Shown piece by piece: positions 43,334 through 51,436 of a DNA stretch of 64,000 nucleotides. Under the pieces are notes generated by a model. The model made no database searches. It worked only from the letters and a program-made list of their open reading frames with translations, and had not been told where the DNA came from. Position 1 is the stretch's first letter. Every line of letters starts with the position of its first letter. Origin of the DNA: Flavobacterium sp. 90 (GTDB lineage: Bacteria; Bacteroidota; Bacteroidia; Flavobacteriales; Flavobacteriaceae); assembly GCF_004339525.1 (NCBI RefSeq), contig NZ_SMGE01000001.1:3472001-3536000 (forward strand), written 5' to 3'. A program made the position numbers and the translations under genes.

Positions 43334-43344
43334 AATATATAAAA

Positions 43345-44313
43345 ATGGAAAATATTGATCATCCTCTTTCAAATTGGATTCCTTATAAGTTGGTAGAAAA
43401 AGATAATGATGTTTATTTTGAATGGATTTATCTGGGAGATTTAAAATATGCAGATCCTTTTTTTGATGAAACAATTTCAAAATGCAGAAGTCATAATTAT
43501 AATTCAAAGCGATTTAAAGTTGTTAGTTCTGTAGATAATCTCATTGATTGGTCAAACGAGTTAGTTTCGATAGAATTAAAATCATTAGTTTTTCATGTTT
43601 CGCGATGTGGCTCTACAATGTTGAGTCAGTCATTGGCTTCTTCTTCTGATAATATCACGATTTCTGAAGCTCCGCTTATTGATCAAATTTTAAGAAGTGA
43701 TAATTTTGGTTTAGATAAAAAGACAACACTTTTAAAAGCTGTAATTTTATTGTTGGGACAAAAAAGGTTCCCGGAACAAAAGAATTTAATCATAAAGTTG
43801 GATGCCTGGCATATCTTCAATGCCGATTATTTGAGATCGATTTTTCCTGACATACCTTTTGCTTTGCTTTACAGAAAACCGGTTGAAGTTTTAAAATCAC
43901 ATCAAAAAATGATAGGAATGCATATGGTTCCAAATTTGTTGCCCCCAAGTGTTTTTGGAATTACTTCTAAGGAAATTAATGAAATTAGTTTTCAGCAATA
44001 TAGTGCTCTTGTTTTAGAGAAATATCTTCAGGGTTTTGTAAATTTTTATCAAAGAGATCAAAATGTTACTTTACTTAATTATAATGAAGGAATGAGAAAT
44101 GTCATAGAGAATTTTGTATCCTTTATCAATGTAGATTATTCTCCCGAAGAACTAGAGAAAATGTACGAACGTTTAAAGAAGCATTCAAAAAATGAAAGCC
44201 TTGTTTTTGAAGGTGATTCCTTTAAAGAAGAAGAATTGCAAATTGATTTTACAGCGGTTAATGAGCAGTACGAAAAATTAGGAAATACTCTTATTGAAAA
44301 TTTAGAAGCCTGA
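43345..44313 (+). CDS. Sulfotransferase family protein
   Basis: A 322-residue PAPS-dependent sulfotransferase. The 5'-phosphosulfate loop is FHVSRCGSTMLSQSLA (R87, G89, S90, T91) and the 3'-phosphate site is LLYRKPVEVLKSHQKM. Between them sits a large cap (SEAPLIDQILRS, IIKLDAWHIFN). Class is the bacterial Sulfotransfer family, cytosolic, with no signal or membrane segment. It closes the three-gene block with the APS kinase and beta-hydroxylase. Neither a small precursor peptide nor a carbohydrate gene adjoins. Confidence 0.83.
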   Translation: MENIDHPLSNWIPYKLVEKDNDVYFEWIYLGDLKYADPFFDETISKCRSHNYNSKRFKVVSSVDNLIDWSNELVSIELKSLVFHVSRCGSTMLSQSLASSSDNITISEAPLIDQILRSDNFGLDKKTTLLKAVILLLGQKRFPEQKNLIIKLDAWHIFNADYLRSIFPDIPFALLYRKPVEVLKSHQKMIGMHMVPNLLPPSVFGITSKEINEISFQQYSALVLEKYLQGFVNFYQRDQNVTLLNYNEGMRNVIENFVSFINVDYSPEELEKMYERLKKHSKNESLVFEGDSFKEEELQIDFTAVNEQYEKLGNTLIENLEA

Positions 44314-44352
44314 AAATAAATCCAATTTTTTCTTTCTGCTTTATTTATAATG

Positions 44353-44360
44353 TATTTTTG
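44353..44360 (+). promoter_or_regulatory. TATTTTTG -7 box for the tRNA/rRNA methyltransferase gene
   Basis: TATTTTTG fits TAnnTTTG. The possible GTG start at 44360 overlaps its last base, so the ATG at 44378 is preferred, giving a leader of about ten bases. Confidence 0.4.
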
Positions 44361-44377
44361 TGCCAAATAAAATTGAA

Positions 44378-45040
44378 ATGATTGATTTAGATTACCTCGC
44401 TTTTCTTGAGAATATATTAACTGATAACCGTAAAGAAAAATTTCTAAAAGTACTTGGAAACCGTACAAAGCATTTTACAATTGTTGTAGAAGATGTTTTT
44501 CAGATGCACAATACAAGTGCAGTTATGCGAAGCTGTGAAGTTTTTGGAATTCAGGAATTAAATGTTATCGAACAGCGTTACGGAAAAAAAATAGATAAAG
44601 AAATTGCAATGGGTGCCCAAAAATGGGTTGATATCCATCAATACGATTCAGTAAGCAATTGTATTTCGACTTTAAAGAATCAAGGTTATCAAATTATTGC
44701 GACTACACCACACGAAAATGATTGTTTGCTGGAAGATTTTGATATTACAAAACCAAGTGCTTTATTCTTCGGAACAGAAAGAGACGGATTATCAGAAGAA
44801 ATTCTGGAAAAAGCAGATGGATTTCTTAAAATTCCGATGGTTGGTTTTACAGAGAGTTTGAATATCTCTGTTTCTGCCGCCATTATAATTCAAAATCTAA
44901 CAAACAGATTACGTAATTCAGATATCAATTGGCAATTGTCAGAAGATGAAATTCTGGAGAAACGTTTGGCTTGGGCCAAAAATTCGATTAAAGATATTAA
45001 AAGAATTGAAGCTAGATATTTCGAAGAAAATCCGAGATAA
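44378..45040 (+). CDS. trmH: TrmH-family RNA 2'-O-methyltransferase
   Basis: A 220-residue SpoU/TrmH knotted methyltransferase, probably tRNA Gm18 specific. Motif 1 is VVEDVFQMHNTSAVMRSCEVFG, motif 2 FFGTERDGLSEEIL and motif 3 KIPMVGFTESLNISVSAAI, the SAM-binding knot. The C-terminus WAKNSIKDIKRIEARYFE is TrmH-like. ATG 44378 is used over the GTG at 44360. It follows the sulfotransferase cassette by 64 bases but has its own promoter-like box and is probably independent. Confidence 0.88.
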   Translation: MIDLDYLAFLENILTDNRKEKFLKVLGNRTKHFTIVVEDVFQMHNTSAVMRSCEVFGIQELNVIEQRYGKKIDKEIAMGAQKWVDIHQYDSVSNCISTLKNQGYQIIATTPHENDCLLEDFDITKPSALFFGTERDGLSEEILEKADGFLKIPMVGFTESLNISVSAAIIIQNLTNRLRNSDINWQLSEDEILEKRLAWAKNSIKDIKRIEARYFEENPR

Positions 45041-45046
45041 AAGTTT

Positions 45047-45133
45047 GCCACGAATTCCACAAATTTTCACTAATTTTTTCTGTTCATACTTTGTAAAGTA
45101 AATTAATTCGTGAAAATTTGTGGAATTTATGGC
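45047..45133. repeat. GCCACGAATTCCACAAATTTTCAC palindrome
   Basis: Arms 45047-45070 and 45110-45133, nearly complementary. Member of the GCCACGAATT family; serves as the boundary between convergent trmH and the YARHG gene. Confidence 0.8.
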
Positions 45134-45143
45134 CAAAAAAAAA

Positions 45144-46064
45144 TTATCTTCCGAAAGAGTCGTAATTATCTTCGGCGTATTTTTCAAAACGTTTCAATAA
45201 AACGATGTTTTCTTTTTCAACCTCAGTTAATTGATTGTCTACATTAGTTGCGATAGGAACATACCATTCAACATCATCAAAAAACTGACGAACGGTTTTG
45301 GTTTTAAAAGTAAGTCCATGTCTGGCGAAAATGGTGTTTCTAAGAATTTCCAAATCTATTTTCTTTAAGTTTTTAACATCAGATTCTTTCAATTTTTGTG
45401 TTGATGAATTGATCTTAAAAATTTCTTCAGAAGCGGTTCTATAGACAGTTTCCATATACGGTTCTATTTTTTTATGAGATGTTGAATCTTCTCCCTCTTC
45501 TATATCTTCTTCGTATTCAGCATCTGTAACTAGTTCTTGTTTTGGGTTTTCATAATCAACATATGCATCTAAATCCGGAAGCATTACACTTGGATCGTAT
45601 TTGAATTCTTTTTTTGTAAGTTCAAATTTTCTTTTAGTAACTTCTTTTTTAGCATTAAAAGCAGTCCAGGTTCCCGCTAAAAGTGTGTCATTTCTTATTT
45701 CAAAATCAAAAACACCATCATTTTTATCATCACCGGGTTCTTTAAGAGTAAAATAAAATGTATTTCCCGTTCTTCTCATAAAGCCTTTAAGAGGTCTGCT
45801 GTTTCCTGCAACAATACTTTGTCCGGTAACTTCTGTAGCGGTTATTTTCTTTATGACAATATTGATTTTGTTACTGTATTTTTCTTTTACTTCTCTGGTT
45901 GTATCGCGTTCCAAAACAATAAAATCACCAACCCAGGAACCGTACAAATCGGTTCTGATTTCTTCAGGCATTGCATTATCAGCATTGTTTTTTGCGAGGT
46001 TCTTTTCTTTAGAATTACAGGAAAAAAGGAATATTGATAACAGTAAACAAAAAAGTTTTTTCAT
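45144..46064 (-). CDS. YARHG-domain lipoprotein
   Basis: A 306-residue lipoprotein (lipobox FLFSC, Cys 17). The middle is a strand-rich domain rich in Lys and Asp; the C-terminus is a YARHG domain: DLEILRNTIFARHGLTFKTK...FFDDVEWYVPI...LTEVEKENIVLLKRFE. YARHG domains are extracellular and of unknown function, often in lipoproteins. It is second in a pair with the DUF2306 membrane gene, overlapping by four bases. Confidence 0.83.
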   Translation of the reverse strand: MKKLFCLLLSIFLFSCNSKEKNLAKNNADNAMPEEIRTDLYGSWVGDFIVLERDTTREVKEKYSNKINIVIKKITATEVTGQSIVAGNSRPLKGFMRRTGNTFYFTLKEPGDDKNDGVFDFEIRNDTLLAGTWTAFNAKKEVTKRKFELTKKEFKYDPSVMLPDLDAYVDYENPKQELVTDAEYEEDIEEGEDSTSHKKIEPYMETVYRTASEEIFKINSSTQKLKESDVKNLKKIDLEILRNTIFARHGLTFKTKTVRQFFDDVEWYVPIATNVDNQLTEVEKENIVLLKRFEKYAEDNYDSFGR

Positions 46065-46720
46065 TTTTTTAATTGGTTATAAAGATAATATTCAACGATT
46101 AATAAATTAGGAATCCAGCCCAGCCAAGCAATTATCTGATAGACATCCATAGGCGCGGGATGAAACAAATATACTAGAATAACTTTCCAGAAACGTAACG
46201 TAATAGCAGAAAAGGTCAGGGCAAAACTTCGGAACATAAATGCTTTATGTTTTATGATATTTTTATTTTTAATAGCTGTAAAACCTTTAAGAGTAAAGTA
46301 AAACCATAAAATCGATAAGGACACAAAAGAGATTTTGGAGTAAAATCCGCCATTTGCAAATATGCCAATAAATAAACCTGAAGGTGCGCTTAAAAAGAGC
46401 ACGACAAAAACATAAAATTTCCCGATATTTCGATGTGTCGTAGGATATTTTTTTAAAAGCGCAGAACTAAATTGAGAAAATCCCGCCAGCAAAACAAAAA
46501 TAGCCGAATAAACATGTACATAAAATATGGGATAGTAAAACGGAATTTGGCTAATCTCCGTTTGTTTTATTTGTAGAAAAGCAACATTAGAATTTAAAGG
46601 AATATATTGTAGCGTTATCTTAATCATTAAAATGAAAAAATAACTAAAACAAACCAACCATGCAATTGATAATAAACGACTGGGATTTTTTTTCAATTTA
46701 TTTTGCAGATTTTGTTTCAA
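46061..46720 (-). CDS. DUF2306-like membrane protein
   Basis: A 219-residue membrane protein with six hydrophobic helices. It has the DUF2306 centre: HVYSAIFVLLAGFSQFSSALLKKYPTTHRNIGKFYV, where His residues of helices and loops may bind heme. No ATG is in frame at the 5' end: the frame begins at TTG 46720, and a TACATTTG box on the minus strand (46722-46729) abuts it. A later TTG (codon 8) is an alternative. The stop overlaps the YARHG gene start (ATGA). Confidence 0.7.
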   Translation of the reverse strand: MKQNLQNKLKKNPSRLLSIAWLVCFSYFFILMIKITLQYIPLNSNVAFLQIKQTEISQIPFYYPIFYVHVYSAIFVLLAGFSQFSSALLKKYPTTHRNIGKFYVFVVLFLSAPSGLFIGIFANGGFYSKISFVSLSILWFYFTLKGFTAIKNKNIIKHKAFMFRSFALTFSAITLRFWKVILVYLFHPAPMDVYQIIAWLGWIPNLLIVEYYLYNQLKK

Positions 46721-46741
46721 ACAAATGTAAAGAAAATCTCT

Positions 46742-46822
46742 AATAAGTTTCTAAGAAACTAAGTTACTAAGTCGCTAAGAAAAAAAACTTAGAACCTCAG
46801 TAACTTAGAACCTCAGAAGCTT
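46742..46822. repeat. CTAAGTTACTAAG repeat
   Basis: Runs of CTAAG (TTTCTAAG, AACTAAG, TTACTAAG, TCGCTAAG) face CTTAGAACCTCAGTAACTTAG, giving an imperfect palindrome. Related to the 33494 hairpin. It lies between the PepSY gene's stop and the DUF2306 gene. Confidence 0.65.
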
Positions 46823-46827
46823 AAAAA

Positions 46828-48423
46828 TTACTTTTTCAAAAACAAAATAAAACCAAGAATACTAACAATCAAAATGGTCAAAGCTGCCAAAACCATTGTT
46901 AGATCGCGAATGTTTTTTCCTGCCCAATCCATAAATAAGAATTTGTGAAGAATTGCAAAAGAATATCCTTCGACCATATCTGAGCTTTTTACTACAGCTG
47001 CTAATCTTGAAGTTGCAGTTTCTATGAAATAAGTAGTTTTTTCTGGTGTGTCATATTTCAGTTTTACAACGGGCAATCTTTTGTTTACAAAACCATATTC
47101 TCTGCTTTCGAAATCAGTTAGAACTTTAGATTCTAATAATTTTGCATTTTCTAAAGAAACCGGAGGTTCATCTGAGCTTTGATCCATTTCGCAACAAGCT
47201 GCTTTTGGTGCGCCATCTGTAAAATAATACGCTAGAAACTCAGCATATTCAAGATCAATATTCGGAACAATTTTATTGGTTGTAGCATTGATATAAATTA
47301 CTTCAGATTTTTGATCTTCTTTTTTATTCCATTTTGAATTTGAATCAGATTTAGATGTTTTGAATTTTTGTTTTTCAAGCAATTGACAACGGAAATAAGT
47401 CGTGTCGTTTAAAGTGATTATACTTATATTTTGAAAACGATTCCAATCTAAATTCAAAGCGTTATTTGCCAGCGGAATTTCATTTGTTTTGAAAGTTGGC
47501 TCGTAAACCATTTGCGATAAAGTATATGGATTCCATTTTGTTGTAGCATGATAAGCGCCGCTAAAAGCAAATGTCAAAGTAAAAAGTGAGATCCAGATTC
47601 CAATTTGGCGGTGGTATTTTCGAAGTCCTTTTTTAGGCGCTAAACTATCCGTTTTTTTGAATTGTTTCCAAAGTAAACCATAAATTAAGATTCCACTCAA
47701 GGCAGAAAATCCAATTATTGACAATAAGAAAATCATTGTAATAATTCGGATACTGTTGTTTGAAATTGCATCGATAAATGACCAATTATGAAACGTGTCA
47801 AAGAACCAAATAAAAGCTTGCCTTGAAGTTGGATTATAAGTCGCCAGTTTGCTTGAAGACGTTTCTACATAAACTTGCATGGCATCAGGACGATCAAAAC
47901 TGAGTTTGTAAACGGGTAAATAACGATTTACATATTTGTATTGCGAAGTGAATTCTGTGACGATTTCACTCGTTTTTATGGGGCTTTTTTGATCTTCTAA
48001 GAAATATCGCGAAAGCCATTCAGCATATTTTTGATCTCCGTTTTCCAGTTTCTGGGAGTTTGAAGTGTCAAAATACCACAATTCACCAAGTATAGTTTTT
48101 AGCTGATAATAAGTTTTATTGTTGAAGGAAACAATTCTGAAATTTTTGAATTGCGTTAGTTCGTTTTTTTGCAACACTTCCTGAATCGAAAAATGCAGTT
48201 GATTCTTATCGATAATTTGTTGTTCCAGTTTATCATGGGCAATTTCGGGTTTAAAAAAATGCGCCATAAACGGATGCATCAAACCTGATAATGTCCAGAA
48301 AATTACTGGAATAATGGTAATTAAACCAATAACACGATGCCATTTGTACATGTGTTGTTTGATTTTTTTGACAAACTTAGAATCCTTCTTTTTAGACTTT
48401 TTCTCTTTTATTTCTTTGCTCAT
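46828..48423 (-). CDS. PepSY-associated transmembrane protein
   Basis: A 531-residue membrane protein from ATG 48423 (the frame runs to 48480 but that part is repeat DNA). Four membrane helices in two similar halves: MYKWHRVIGLITIIPVIFW...SGLMHPF, and KYHRQIGIWISLFTLTFAFSGAYHA. Each half carries a periplasmic PepSY-like domain. Conserved His in both halves suggest heme or metal binding. In this class members are iron- or copper-regulated and reduce metals in the periplasm. It follows the TonB receptor gene and closes the metal locus. Confidence 0.82.
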   Translation of the reverse strand: MSKEIKEKKSKKKDSKFVKKIKQHMYKWHRVIGLITIIPVIFWTLSGLMHPFMAHFFKPEIAHDKLEQQIIDKNQLHFSIQEVLQKNELTQFKNFRIVSFNNKTYYQLKTILGELWYFDTSNSQKLENGDQKYAEWLSRYFLEDQKSPIKTSEIVTEFTSQYKYVNRYLPVYKLSFDRPDAMQVYVETSSSKLATYNPTSRQAFIWFFDTFHNWSFIDAISNNSIRIITMIFLLSIIGFSALSGILIYGLLWKQFKKTDSLAPKKGLRKYHRQIGIWISLFTLTFAFSGAYHATTKWNPYTLSQMVYEPTFKTNEIPLANNALNLDWNRFQNISIITLNDTTYFRCQLLEKQKFKTSKSDSNSKWNKKEDQKSEVIYINATTNKIVPNIDLEYAEFLAYYFTDGAPKAACCEMDQSSDEPPVSLENAKLLESKVLTDFESREYGFVNKRLPVVKLKYDTPEKTTYFIETATSRLAAVVKSSDMVEGYSFAILHKFLFMDWAGKNIRDLTMVLAALTILIVSILGFILFLKK

Positions 48424-48436
48424 TGTTAGGTTTTTT

Positions 48437-48511
48437 AGCCCCGATGGAGGCGGTATCCTTTTTATGGCTTTTTCTGCCATAAAAAGATAAAGCCGAGAGC
48501 GGGATTAGCTT
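48437..48511. repeat. TAGCCCCGATGGAGGCGGTATCC repeat, variable-centre type
   Basis: The left end AGCCCCGATGGAGGCGG and the right end GAGAGCGGGATTAGCTTC enclose a small hairpin (ATGGCTTTTTCTGCCAT). The same ends with other centres occur at 52413-52497 (inverted) and 53982-54065. All three are in the metal locus. Confidence 0.75.
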
Positions 48512-48531
48512 CTAATAATTATTATTTTATT

Positions 48532-48597
48532 GCCACTGATTAAAGGATTAAAAAAAGATTATTTTAGAAAATCATTCTAATCATTTTAATCTGTGGC
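48532..48597. repeat. GCCACTGATT palindrome before the TonB receptor stop
   Basis: GCCACTGATTAAAGGATTA (from 48532) and TAATCTGTGGC (to 48597) pair around an AT-rich loop. Related to the GCCACGAATT family. Confidence 0.6.
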
Positions 48598-48606
48598 AAA
48601 AAAACT

Positions 48607-50766
48607 CTATTTTTTTAATGAAAAATTGTACTGAATTCCAAAGACAAAAGTTCTTGGAGCTGCTGCTGTATAAGTTGGTTGAGCATTTGTGGTATTGGCT
48701 CTCGAAACATTATAAGCGTATAATTTATCAGTTAGGTTTAGTACGTTTCCGTAGATTTCAATTTTTTTCCATTGATAACCAACTCTGGCGTTGAATATGT
48801 TGTAACCGCTATATTTTACAGTATTAATTTGATCTTGGTAATAGCTTCCTACAAGTTGCCATTCGACAGAAGTTCTAAGATTTGGAAGCCAATTTGGATA
48901 ATAACTTACCTCAGAATTCCCAGACCATTTTGGTGCTGCCGGCATTTCTTTTCCGTTCAAATCCTGAATTGGATCCGATGGTTTGTCTGAAAGTTTAAAA
49001 TCAATATAAGTATGTTGCGCGTAAGTTCCGCCAAAGCGAATGTTGAATTGTTTCGATGGACGATACGAAGCGCCAAACTCAATTCCTTTATGACGCGTTT
49101 CTCCAGCCGAACGATAATCTGTTGAGTTATCTGGAAGTTTGATGTTCAAAAGCTCATTTTTTCCTTCCATATAATAGAAAGCATAATCAAAATTTAGCTT
49201 GTTTTGAAGGAAAGAAAACCATCCGCCAACTTCATAATTGTTGAAAGTTGCTGGTTCCAGATTGTAATAAAAATCAGCAGGAACGCCAGTTGTTCCGCCA
49301 GTTCCGGGTTTTGTTCTAAAAATTGAGGTAATTCCCGGAGGTGCAAAGCCTTGTGAATAATTGCCATAAAAACCGGCAAACTCAAACGGATTATAATTTG
49401 CTCCGGCTTTAAAAGTCATTTTGTCATAAACTTTGCTTCCGGTAGAATTGTCCAGCGCATTGTCATAATTGACTTTCATGTTGTCGTAACGTCCGCCAAT
49501 TGTGATTACTAATTTCTCTATTGGATTAAAACTCAATTGCGCATAACCCGCAGTGTTGAAAATATCAGCAGTATAATCGGCTAATTTTGAATCAGGATGT
49601 TCGGCAATAATTTCATAAGAATCTACCGTTTGTTTTCCTGGAGTTCCCGGATTTAGATTTGCTTTCAAGTCAATAACATACGACCAATACGTTACGGGAG
49701 AATAATCGTATAATGCTCCGGCAACGAGTTTGGCATTTAAGAAATCGAATTTTTGAGTATGTTGTCCGATAGCGCCATAACTTTTGAAATTATTCGAATT
49801 TACTTCGCCTTTTGCTGTTGTAGGATTTACAGTTGGGCTCCATTTAATTCCGTACGAAGGATTTTGACCTAGTTTATTGTCGCGTAAATAAGCTGTGATG
49901 TAACTGCTTGAATTGCTGTTCCAGTCGTGTTCTAGTGTCAATCTTGTTCGTAAAGCATCAGATTTTCTATAGGTAAAATTCGAAGTGCTTTTGTAGGTTC
50001 TGTTATTAAAAGCATCTTCGTTTACAGTTCCGCTCATGTCCGAATAATATTTTCCGTACATAGTATTACTGATCAATCGGGTAGAAGGAGAGATGTTATA
50101 ATCGATTCTCGCATTCAGATTGTCTTTGTTATAATCAGAATAAGTCATCCAGCCATTTTCCTGCAAACTCGAAATTCCTGCAATATGAAAACCAACTTTC
50201 CCAATTGTTGCGCCACCTGCAGCCTGAAATCTTCTATAACCATAATTATCTGCCTGAACGCCAAATTTAAATTCCGGATCTACAGGCGGTTTTAGCGAAA
50301 TTAAATTAATAGTTCCGCCAACGGCTTCTGGTCCGTACAAAGACGAAACGGGACCTTTTACAACCTCAATACTTTGCAAATTGTACTGATTAATTTCCAG
50401 TAAAGCGTTGTGATTGAAGATTCCCATTGGGCGTATTGGCAAACCATCTTCAAGATATAGATAATAAGCATTTGTTGTCATTGGCTGACGAATCGACATC
50501 ATATGTTGCTCATTTCCTAAATTAACCATTAAAACCCCGGGCGTTTTATTTATGATTTCGTAAACCGCTGTAGCTTTAGTTTCGTTGATTGTTTTTGCAG
50601 TTATTTTGCTAATTGCAACAGGCGTTTCTTTGCGTAAAGTCGCAGTACGATTTGCCGTGACAAAAATGTTTTCGAGTTCCTGAGATTTTGTGGTGTCTTT
50701 TTCGACTTTGTTTTGTGCGAAGACAATTTGCCCTACAATTAATAGGGTAAAGTATATTTTTTTCAT
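48607..50766 (-). CDS. TonB-dependent outer-membrane receptor
   Basis: A 719-residue receptor with signal peptide (about 1-17, IVFAQ), a plug (LENIFVTANRTATLRKETPVAISKI, GVLMVNLGNEQHMMSIRQPM, GPVSSLYGPEAVGGTINLIS) and a 22-strand barrel with the C-terminal FGIQYNFSLKK. There is no carboxypeptidase-like N-terminal domain and no SusD partner, so it is a metal or siderophore/cofactor receptor rather than a polysaccharide one. By neighbourhood it is a candidate copper or methanobactin-like chelate receptor. It is preceded by a CNGRC protein gene (73 bases upstream). Confidence 0.87.
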   Translation of the reverse strand: MKKIYFTLLIVGQIVFAQNKVEKDTTKSQELENIFVTANRTATLRKETPVAISKITAKTINETKATAVYEIINKTPGVLMVNLGNEQHMMSIRQPMTTNAYYLYLEDGLPIRPMGIFNHNALLEINQYNLQSIEVVKGPVSSLYGPEAVGGTINLISLKPPVDPEFKFGVQADNYGYRRFQAAGGATIGKVGFHIAGISSLQENGWMTYSDYNKDNLNARIDYNISPSTRLISNTMYGKYYSDMSGTVNEDAFNNRTYKSTSNFTYRKSDALRTRLTLEHDWNSNSSSYITAYLRDNKLGQNPSYGIKWSPTVNPTTAKGEVNSNNFKSYGAIGQHTQKFDFLNAKLVAGALYDYSPVTYWSYVIDLKANLNPGTPGKQTVDSYEIIAEHPDSKLADYTADIFNTAGYAQLSFNPIEKLVITIGGRYDNMKVNYDNALDNSTGSKVYDKMTFKAGANYNPFEFAGFYGNYSQGFAPPGITSIFRTKPGTGGTTGVPADFYYNLEPATFNNYEVGGWFSFLQNKLNFDYAFYYMEGKNELLNIKLPDNSTDYRSAGETRHKGIEFGASYRPSKQFNIRFGGTYAQHTYIDFKLSDKPSDPIQDLNGKEMPAAPKWSGNSEVSYYPNWLPNLRTSVEWQLVGSYYQDQINTVKYSGYNIFNARVGYQWKKIEIYGNVLNLTDKLYAYNVSRANTTNAQPTYTAAAPRTFVFGIQYNFSLKK

Positions 50767-50838
50767 TTTGAATTATATAAATTTTAAAAGTAACGGGCGT
50801 TTTTCATGACTTTTAAACAAGAAAAACGATAACTGAAT

Positions 50839-51216
50839 TTATATAAAACAGGATGGAGGATGAAAAGTTAGATTCGAAACCGAAATTGGTTTTTTAGTGC
50901 AATAAGTAAAACGTTTCGTTTCTGATTCAACTGGAGCTATAAATGTGCAATCAGGAGTAATTGTGTTTTGAATGTAAACAATTTCGGCTTTTTCTTTAAG
51001 ATTGTCCTGCATTTTTTTTTCGTTGTCCGAGTATTTCTTGAGGCTTTTTTGAAGCTCACAACGACCGTTACAAGAATTAAAAATCATCTTTCGCTGAACA
51101 CAGATCGTCTTAGAAATTTCTTCCTGATTTAATTTGAAAGAGGTATAAACAAGGAAACTGCCAAATGATGGCAGTAAAAGCATAGTGGAAAGAAATAAGA
51201 TTATAATTTTTTTCAA
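50839..51216 (-). CDS. Small CNGRC-motif exported protein, paralog 1
   Basis: A 125-residue protein with an N-terminal signal or anchor (about 1-25, LFLSTMLLLPSFGSFLVY) followed by FKLNQEEISKTICVQRKMIFNSCNGRCELQKSLKKY. The arrangement C-x8-C-x3-C (ICVQ..., SCNGRCEL) is a likely copper-type or disulfide site, and the tail ends FHPPSCFI with more Cys. It is about 85% identical to the gene at 55023 over the first 85 residues and diverges after. Each paralog heads one block of the metal locus. I recall this type only as 'hypothetical protein' near copper genes. Confidence 0.72.
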   Translation of the reverse strand: MKKIIILFLSTMLLLPSFGSFLVYTSFKLNQEEISKTICVQRKMIFNSCNGRCELQKSLKKYSDNEKKMQDNLKEKAEIVYIQNTITPDCTFIAPVESETKRFTYCTKKPISVSNLTFHPPSCFI

Positions 51217-51274
51217 AGCTTGTTTTTCGTTGTTTTTAGTTTTAATTCAAATCAAAAGTTGGAATGTACCTTTA

Positions 51275-51418
51275 GGTACAAAATATTGGTGTCTATATGA
51301 TTTGAAATTAGTTGGCGTGCCGTAGGTACGCAATGATTATCGTTTTGTTGCTTACCTACGGCACGCTAAATTTATTTTAATTGATGTTTTCTACCAATAT
51401 TTAGTGCCTAACGGCACA
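51275..51418. repeat. Nested palindromic repeat GTGCCGTTAGGCAC family, copy E
   Basis: Outer left TGTACCTTTAGGTACAAAAT (51275 on), outer right ending TAGTGCCTAACGGCACA (51418), inner arms GCGTGCCGTAGGTACGCAA and CTTACCTACGGCACGC. It separates the two halves of the metal locus. Confidence 0.8.
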
Positions 51419-51436
51419 AATTGAAAACTTTTATAA

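Noticed and set aside
44360..44377. GTG start for the TrmH gene
   Set aside because: It overlaps the TATTTTTG promoter box; the ATG at 44378 fits the family N-terminus.
48424..48480. Upstream extension of the PepSY gene (MAEKAIKRIPPPSG...)
   Set aside because: Those codons are the TAGCCCCGATGG repeat read as protein; the real N-terminus is the ATG at 48423.
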